This document shows positions 57,481 through 64,000 of a stretch of 64,000 nucleotides of DNA, one piece after another. Under the pieces are notes generated by a model that did not search any database, had not been told where the DNA came from, and was given only the letters and a program-made list of their open reading frames with translations. The DNA is from Acanthosoma haemorrhoidale (Eukaryota; Arthropoda; Insecta; Hemiptera; Acanthosomatidae), in assembly GCA_930367205.1 (NCBI GenBank), contig OV884009.1:82481189-82545188 (forward strand), in the 5' to 3' direction. The position numbers and the translations under genes are program-made. The first letter of the stretch is position 1. Each line of letters opens with the position of its first letter.

Positions 57481-58398
57481 ACACCCTAAAGACGGTAACG
57501 CGAAAATAAATTCACTAACACTCCAAAAAAAAAACAACACAGAAATCGCATAATTTAATTGTTTTTGGTAGTTTGGCTAAATTTTAGCTATTAACAATAT
57601 TCAATCAATAAAAAACAAATTTTCAGAATACTCTTCTCTATTAATTATTTATTTTTCTCCAACATTTCGAACTCATTTACTTCTTCTTCAATCAGTATCT
57701 ACCCATAAAAACTATTAACAGTTCAACTTAATGAATTTCAATCTTTATTTTAAATGATCATCAGTGACCGAGTTGCATGATTAAAATTCAATACTTTGGA
57801 GCCACAGTCACAACCATTTTTTAAGAATTATTTCATACAAATTTAGCAAACATTGGTGGAACCCACTCATGTGTCTATGTTGTTGGTTCACTTCCTATAC
57901 CATATACCTCTTTTGTGAAAATTTAAATAATTTATCAAATTAAAAAAATAATTAATCTTTGATATAATAAAAGAAAAAATTGTCAGGACGTTTACCAACT
58001 GGATCAACAAGTCATTTCCGTGGCTCTGGGGAATAAGTGGGTAACTCCAAAATCATGTACTTTAAATTAATTGATTTTGCACCATTTATCCATTGACTAA
58101 CTCAAATTCAATACTACTTAACAGTCCACGTGCATAGACATATATATTTTTTATGTTAATTCGACTTACCCACATATTCCCCGAAGCTACATATAAAATC
58201 ATATCATAAAATTCCTAAAAGTGTTTCTTGTCATTTCGTTTATTTATGGGCCAATTTGGCGGTCAAGGTGTCCGACTCCACACCATTGATATAGTAAAGC
58301 AAGTAAATAAGAATTTGTTTACGATAAAACGACTGCACTTTTTTAGATTCTGGTCATACTATTCTATATTGATGCCCATACAAGAAAAATGTGGTTAC
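57481..58398. other. AT-rich sequence, no gene seen
   Basis: Nothing recognised. Confidence 0.4.
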
Positions 58399-58606
58399 CT
58401 CTCCATCCACCAATAAATTAGAAGAAGCCTTCCTTAGGTAAATCCATGGAAAGAGGCTATCCCCAGGTCGTTCCTTTGTCACGGGGGCGTTTCCTTCCCC
58501 TCCAAGGTTCATCCGTGACAAGGAGAGGTTTTCCGGAGCAGGACTTCTCTCATCCAAGTAACTAGGTATCTTTTCATTACACATTCCCGGAGTGCCCAAG
58601 GATTTC
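58399..58606 (-). CDS. candidate internal coding exon, unidentified
   Basis: 208 bp on the minus strand between an acceptor (gaattgtacccag) and a donor (GAG/GTAACC). One frame is open throughout, entering in phase 2 and leaving in phase 0. It reads KSLGTPGMCNEKIPSYLDER, then NLSLSRMNLGGEGNAP, KERPGDSLFPWIYL and ASSNLLVDGE. Composition is clearly coding-like and the flanks are AT-rich. I could not assign a family, and partner exons were not found. It may be one exon of a gene with large introns. Confidence 0.4.
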
Positions 58607-60009
58607 CTGGGTACAATTCTTCATAGTACTATGGATTACAATACTAAAACTAAATTATAATAGTTCATTCAAAATAAACCAGAGTGAGTTACCATTTGTG
58701 ATTTACATGATGTCTCCACAGTAATAAGTTCCATAAAACAGAATATTTTAAATAATTCCATTTATACACACCAACGTTTTTTTTTGTGAAGCTGTCTTCT
58801 TCAGTTAACTCTGGTACCCACCAAAACCCTTGTTGCTCTTGCCACTGCAGACCGGACACCATCCACTTACCACAGTCGTTCTCTTATTCTATTCATTGTT
58901 ATATCTTCAGCAGTGTTAGCTCAATGTTTGAAGTAGCAACCTGCTTCCTGCTAAACTAAATGAGCCCAAAAATCCACCTAATTATATGTGGAGTAATTAT
59001 TGAGAAATGCTAAACACCTTTGAAGCTCTTGTTGAAGGGAGCAACTTTCGGATTGTTATGGTGGGAAGGGACACTAGTGGCGGTATACAAACTCTACCCC
59101 AAGTTAAAGTAAGCACTACCTAGCCATCAACAGATGGTTTGTATAAGTCTTCAACTCAACAGGATAGCTCTGTAGTTTCCTTATAAAAACTATGTAAATA
59201 TTTCGTAAAAAGGACGGCTTAAAGTAATATAGTACCAGTCTGAGTACGACCACAGACATTTTTGTTTGTTTAGCACCCGGGCAGAAACTTTAACATTTGG
59301 TTAGGTATATCATGCGTAAAAAGTTTGCAATTCACTGAATGAGTGATAGCGCGATTATTCTAACCCCTATTTTACTTACTTGTAAATGACAAATTTATAG
59401 TGAGTTTAAGCCAGTAATTAATTATTGTGCCAATGACGATTAAATACCATTAAAATAAAAGTTGTTGTTTTCTTACCCTTAAATTTTAAAAGACATCAAC
59501 AAATTTATAGCAGCCAAGAAAGAATAAAAATAAAACTAGTGTTGGCACCTGGCCCTGATAACAATGCTAATCTTTCCAGTCTGCCAAACATACCTATAGG
59601 AAAACAATATGATTTATTAATATTTCTCATTGAAATGAAAATATATTAATGTGATGCTAGTACATCATTTTTAGGTTTATTTTGGGTTGGTTTTTTAAAA
59701 CCAAAAACCCTTATCCTCACTCATGACTCCTCGTGTCTGTCTTTTCTGTCCTGTGTTGAGTTTCCTGTTTTGCCTAAAGACATGATTGGTCTTATTTCAT
59801 GTTGGAAAGAAATGAAAAATTAATTAATTACTTGGTATTAAATAAAAGTATTTTTTCTGTAATTTTGAACAGTAAAAACTAAATTAAATAAATTAAAGAT
59901 CCCACCATCCCGACTAACAATTGTAACTTATATATTTTTTTAGCTATAATTAGAAACAATCATTATTCTTCTTAAACATCCTTTTTGTGATTTTTAGCGT
60001 CGACGTTAG
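58607..60009. other. AT-rich sequence, no gene seen
   Basis: Nothing recognised. Confidence 0.4.
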
Positions 60010-60480
60010 TTTTCAACCCAGGATTTACATATTATTCTAACCCTGGGAAGGACTCACATTTATGCCTTATGTTTTCCCAACTTTGAAATATAGCTATCAT
60101 GTTTGTCCATGATCTTTCTTGAGGCCTTGCTCCTGCCGGTCTTGCTTCCATGGATTTCTTTCGTTGCTTTTGGTTAGGACACAATCGGCAGCCATGTCCC
60201 AACCTCTTGAGTAATCTTTGTTCAAGAACGCCCTTCATGTTGGAATGTTAAATTCTCTCGAATTGTTTCCCATGCTTATATACAGATCCATTTTTGTTTT
60301 GCCACCCAGTCGTTGGATATATTTTATCTCTGCTGCCGGTCCAATATTCTTCCAGAGGTATCCAGCTTTCCACATCATGAACGTGAGTGGGGTTACGAAC
60401 TCCCTCAAAGATCACCAGCTTGTGATGTCTCCAATTGCTTATTTCCCACTATGGAACAGCATGTCTGATTGAATAAGTTT
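60010..60480 (-). other. unassigned coding-like patch
   Basis: The minus strand reads in pieces across three frames (for example KNIGPAAEIKYIQRLGGKTK and RLGHGCRLCPNQKQRKKS) with higher GC than its flanks. Broken frames suggest an old mobile element. No known motif. It adjoins the solo LTR at 60527. Confidence 0.3.
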
Positions 60481-60526
60481 TTTCCCTTTCTTACTTGATG
60501 GGATGGGTCCTGATGATGAGTAAGGG

Positions 60527-61460
60527 TGTAACGACCGCTAACTACATAAGATAAATCACCCTTAGCGACCGCTAACTATATAAGATAAATCACCCTATAC
60601 TCTATTGTATATATATTGTAAATTGGTTATAATATGTTGTAAATTAATTTAAACAAATGTAAATAACGTTACCAAACCATAATTCATTGTAAATGTTGTA
60701 AACAATAAAAGACGCAGCTGCAAAAAAAAACTAGTTAGAGGATGGAAAGGGTAGAGAAGGTAGCAGGCGACCCAGACATAGGCCAGGGTCACTGCCGAGA
60801 ACAAAGCGCCACCGCAACTGCAATATCATTGGCCACAATAATGCCTTACATCATTGGCTACTAACGAGACACCGCTACGTATAAGTAGAGCCAGGTTTTG
60901 GCCTGTAAATCATTCTAACAACGGCTCTCTAATTGGTGAACCTGCAGCTGCACTGATGTTTCAAGAATTGGCCTTCTCATTTATGAAAACCTCTGGACCT
61001 CTTTTCCTAACCTCGTTATGTTTTAGTCCGGCCTTGTCAGACCCCACACTCTCCTAGTGATATTCTCAGCCTTCGTCTCGCTAAAACTAGCAGCTCCTTG
61101 GGAGAGGCCTCTCCCTCGCGGACAACGGTTGCCGTGGCCCTACAAACTTTACCTAGTAGTGTCTCCCACGGTAATTCAGTCTGCCTCTCTCCGGTTCACA
61201 CTCGCCTTTGGGATCCGGACGGTTTTCGCCTACCCTCAGATACCGAGTGTGAATTCGTGGTCGTTCCAAGACCACATAAACTACCTACACTGCCTACCCT
61301 ATACCTCTTCTCCTGAACATAGTGCACTGTCGGGGCACATAACTATCGAATATGGAGTCAGATAGTAAGACCCGTCATGAAGCAATTGTCCAGCTTAATC
61401 AACCCTCACTTCGTCACCAGGGCTAGGGTAACTATGCACCCCCCTCGTGATGACCCGACA
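60527..61460 (+). mobile_element. solo LTR with target duplication AAGGG
   Basis: 934 bp from TGTAACGACCGC to TGACCCGACA, flanked by AAGGG at 60522-60526 and 61461-61465. The first 36 bp are duplicated in tandem (TAGCGACCGCTAACTA at about 60563). There is an AATAAAAGAC signal near 60705. It shares its start with 29024 and 38975, its middle with the LTR at 22286-23122, and its end with 29890-29920. Confidence 0.95.
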
Positions 61461-61689
61461 AAGGGGATAAGGTAAAATAACAAAAACAGGTGCGTGTTCA
61501 CACTGATAAGGCATCTTTCAGACATTCAGCGAATGTTTGAACATCTGGTTAATATACAGTCATTACTCCTATAATTGCGAGAGGTAGCACAGTTTACCGC
61601 GCCTTAATTAGCTAGATAGCGCTTGGTGACATCAAGCGATAGTACTTGAGCTACAGTAGTTATAACACTTCCCAACAGAGAGCGCTTGG

Positions 61690-62410
61690 CTCGAGATTAA
61701 CCTCTACAGTAATTATATTCATCAACAACCTCCATTTATTCTTCTTTGCAATATATATGGATTCGTCATTCTTCTCTTGTAACTTGAAGAATCTTGTTTT
61801 TAAATCTGTTAATAATCATTCCTTTCCTTTCAAGGTACTGGAGGTTTTCTGGGGATGTGCTATAGCGACGATGACATTTACATAGGTTAGAAACTGTGCC
61901 AATATTGCTCGCATGTTCCAGATCCAATTGTGGTTATGGCTGTTTACATATTCTGAGGATTTCATCACGAAATATTATGGCTGTCTACCTGTTTACACCA
62001 CTCCAAAGGGAAAGAATTTTATTTTTTCTAACATATTTCAATACTACCTTTGGAATTTTGGTACGTTGGTTTGATTCCCTCCATCAGTTCTTAAAGCATT
62101 CCAAGTAACATGCCATGGAAAATAATCGAATGCTGCTTCGAATTCTAGATATGCAAGGTAGATCCTTTTATTCCACTGACATGTTTTTTCTATTATTGTG
62201 CGAAGAGCAAATGTGTGGTCCTGGGTGGAAGGTTGTTTGTTCTTCCTAGAGGTCAAATTCAACAAGTGGTGAGAAACAGTTCTTGCAATCGCTGGGCCTA
62301 TCCTGCTTGTGGATCGGTACTATAACATTACGCTCCCAGTCTTTAGGTATTCTCTTTTCATAATAAATCTTTTGTGAAATACCTTCTTAAATTTAAGTTA
62401 GTTCGTATCC
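61690..62410 (-). pseudogene. RTE-like non-LTR reverse transcriptase, decayed
   Basis: Minus strand, right to left: IPKDWERNVIVPIHKQDRPS (about 62365-62300, the 'P..W....IVP.HK' box), QDHTFALRTIIEKTCQWNKR, LAYLEFEAAFDYFPWHVTWN (62200-62100, motif A with its aspartate shifted to glutamate, LEFEAAFD), then after a deletion VNVIVAIAHPQKT (about 61890-61850), resembling the stretch after YADD. The order is right for an RTE-type element. The catalytic YADD is lost. Confidence 0.8.
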
Positions 62411-62992
62411 ACCATATTTAAAGAGTTCCGGTAAAATATTGTTGTTACTGCCAGTAAGCCTCTGATATTTAAATGCTCAAGGGGCACTTATATTTAAAAC
62501 AAACTCCAAAGGTTAGTTAATCTATCATTATTACGTTCAAATTAAAGTCTGCTTACTGATTCGAGCTATTAACTGTCTCTAGTCCCTGCAAAGAATTTAG
62601 TAAACCCAAAATATATGTCAGATCTGACCTGCTCACCCGTTGTCTTCTTCAGCGCAAAGGGAGTCTCCATATTCATCGTATTAATTGTTCCTATAGATCG
62701 CACCTCAAAGAATTATCCTCCTCTTCCAAACTTCACTAAAATCGCCATGATCGCACACGGCACCGATTTGCTTATGTATCACTCGGGATCTCTCCTCTGC
62801 ATGAAAGGTGACAGATGTCCGATCTTCTCAGGTCGGTCTATACTCCTTCCAACATCCCATGAATTAATAATTCACAATTCTCATTGGCTCAAACGGGCAT
62901 CACAGTCAATATTAATAATAGTACACACGATCTTCAGAATAATGGCTTATTTAAAAAAATTAAATTTATTAATATATAAATCAATTATAAAT

Positions 62993-62994
<2 letters not shown>
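62411..62994. other. AT-rich sequence, no gene seen
   Basis: A frame at 62615-62990 has no motif and runs into the TA repeat. Confidence 0.4.

Positions 62995-63060
<66 letters not shown>
62995..63060. repeat. (TA)n microsatellite next to element 4
   Basis: About 32 TA units with no interruption, ending exactly at the outer edge of the LTR of element 4. Confidence 0.95.
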
Positions 63061-63063
<3 letters not shown>

Positions 63064-63248
63064 TTATGGCTAGTGGTACGGCAATGTTAAGCCTAATATC
63101 ACACAGCCTAAGGTAAACAAACCCGTAACCTGTGTATAGAGGATCAGGAAGAGAATAAAGCCAGTTATAAACCAACCCATCAAGTTCTATCACTAACCTC
63201 CTTATTCATTCTTTTTTCTTGATCGTCTACAGCTGGGAGACGATTACT
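63061..63248 (+). mobile_element. 5' LTR of Gypsy element 4
   Basis: 188 bp from AGGTTATGGC to GACGATTACT, with GAATAAAGCC near 63153. The primer-binding site follows at once. The start is placed at the end of the TA tract by analogy with elements 1 and 3. Confidence 0.7.
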
Positions 63249-63265
63249 GGTGCCGAAACCCGGGA
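63248..63265 (+). promoter_or_regulatory. primer-binding site of element 4
   Basis: TGGTGCCGAAACCCGGGA, sharing its first T with the LTR end. Same site as in element 3. Confidence 0.9.
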
Positions 63266-63351
63266 ACTAAAAGTATTCTGGTAAACAACTGTGAGTAAAA
63301 TTTTAATTTTTTTTTTCCTGTTGTGTTATTGGGAAAAAGTGACCTAGTTAC

Positions 63352-63675
63352 ATGGTGGAATTACGGCCAGCGGCTTTTGAAGTGCCCGAATTACCTAAGG
63401 AAACGATGCCCGAAGCTCATGCAAACTCCCTCAAATTCTCAGGAGAGCTAGGCGAACTGAACCATTCCATCAAAGGTGGTAACAGGATTGTGGAAAGGGT
63501 AGAGGCGAAGGCAAGTGAGGGTTTACTCGACTCTGGCGACGCAAAATCAATCAAAGCGGACCTAGTGTGCAGAATAAAAAGGAGCGTACTGAACCTAATA
63601 CAGGCCGACGAAGACACCCCATGGGCCGTGGTAAAAGAAAGACTAAAGAAGGCATACGGAGGAGGCAGATGGACA
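63352..63675 (+). pseudogene. gag: Gypsy element 4: gag N-terminal part, interrupted
   Basis: Gag opens at ATG 63352 (MVELRPAAFEVPELPKE) and is open for 108 codons, with GELGELNHSIKGG and the box RIKRSVLNLIQADEDTPWAV, identical to element 2. It is cut after AYGGGRWT at 63675 by unrelated DNA that begins TTGCGATACAGC. Up to that point the copy is undamaged, with LTR and primer-binding site in place, so this is the youngest-looking member. The open frame runs on for about 60 codons into the inserted DNA, giving a meaningless fusion. Confidence 0.85.
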
Positions 63676-63844
63676 TTGCGATACAGCAGAATTGTTGACC
63701 TGATTTGGCTGAGCCATATATCCATATCCTATATAAAGCGTCTTCCAGTAGGGGCTTCCGAACTTAGGCAGTTGATAGCGGCCATAATGTTGAAGCTCCA
63801 TCTGTCAAATTGGCTGTCAATTCGGTCTGTTTTGCCAAATCACC
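63676..63844 (+). mobile_element. 5' end of a DNA transposon inserted in gag
   Basis: The sequence between the gag break and the transposase start codon should hold the terminal inverted repeat and promoter. The other end lies outside the window, so the repeat and target duplication cannot be checked. Confidence 0.6.
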
Positions 63845-64000
63845 ATGGACGTATATAGCGTTCAACAACACTTGAAAATGATAAAATTGTTTTATCAATA
63901 TGGGTGTTCTGTTCGGGCAACGTTCCGCGCAGTTCGCCTATTTTACGGTCGCCATAACCGTCCTATCGAGAGGACTATTCGCAGTGTGGTGGATAAATTT
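63845..64000 (+). CDS. transposase N-terminus (mariner/Tc1 superfamily type), runs off window
   Basis: From ATG 63845 (CACCATGG context) 52 codons are open to the window edge. MDVYSVQQHLKMIKLFYQYG opens a helix-turn-helix module of the kind found at the start of many arthropod mariner/Tc1-type transposases; FYGRHNRPIERTIRSVVDKF ends it. The frame is intact as far as seen, so the gene could be functional. The catalytic domain is outside. Assignment is to the superfamily only. Confidence 0.7.
   Translation, partial: MDVYSVQQHLKMIKLFYQYGCSVRATFRAVRLFYGRHNRPIERTIRSVVDKF

Noticed and set aside
62615..63073. 152-codon frame ending in alternating I and Y
   Set aside because: The end is a translation of the TA microsatellite and the start has no motif or splice support.
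63352..63858. Fusion protein of gag with a 60-residue novel tail
   Set aside because: The tail is read from the 5' end of an inserted transposon; the fusion is an accident of the insertion.

Overview
This looks like a piece of an insect (or other arthropod) chromosome. It is AT-rich and intron-rich, and packed with decayed Ty3/Gypsy elements, including errantivirus-type copies with an F-like env remnant, plus Penelope-like, RTE/Jockey/CR1-like and Tc1-type debris. Few host genes are visible. All of those I trust lie on the minus strand: the first coding exons of troponin T (1504-1955), an unidentified two-exon gene start (8029-8970) and a complete SPT4 gene of four exons (35638-36582). Weaker exon candidates lie at 5618-5835 (+), 13060-13209 (-), 51889-51990 (+) and 58399-58606 (-).

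Layout. 1-11 kb: 5' end of troponin T, an RTE-like fragment, a 92-bp tandem array, an unidentified gene and a Jockey-like fragment. 11-21 kb: remains of an LTR element, a CR1/Jockey-like RT, a tRNA-derived SINE, then a minus-strand errantivirus-like element (LTR, primer-binding site, gag) whose gag adjoins a head-to-head pair of Tc1 fragments; it sits beside the integrase of an older plus-strand element. 22-31 kb: a solo LTR that splits an older repeat, a nearly full-length but broken Gypsy element (element 1), and a minus-strand sister (element 3) whose gag is split by a second solo LTR. 31-33 kb: Penelope-like reverse transcriptase. 35.6-36.6 kb: SPT4. 38.8-39.7 kb: an AT-rich satellite with inverted units. 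39.8-46.4 kb: a minus-strand errantivirus-like element (RT/RNase H and env) separated by element 2 of the same Gypsy family. 47-62 kb: dispersed repeats, SINE pieces, a third solo LTR and an RTE-like RT. 63-64 kb: element 4 of the Gypsy family (LTR, PBS, start of gag), interrupted by a transposon whose transposase opens at the right edge.

Main points. Three solo LTRs have perfect 5-bp target duplications (TATAC, GTGCT, AAGGG), which gives exact boundaries and a nesting order. The Gypsy family of elements 1-4 has short LTRs of the AGTTAA...TTAACT type, and every intact outer LTR edge seen abuts a (TA)n tract, suggesting targeting of TA repeats. Troponin T opens with in-phase microexons of 18 and 33 bp. 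SPT4 has intact introns but an indel in its last exon. No bacterial operon, CRISPR or clearly new gene system was seen; the nearest thing to new biology is the TA-tract association.
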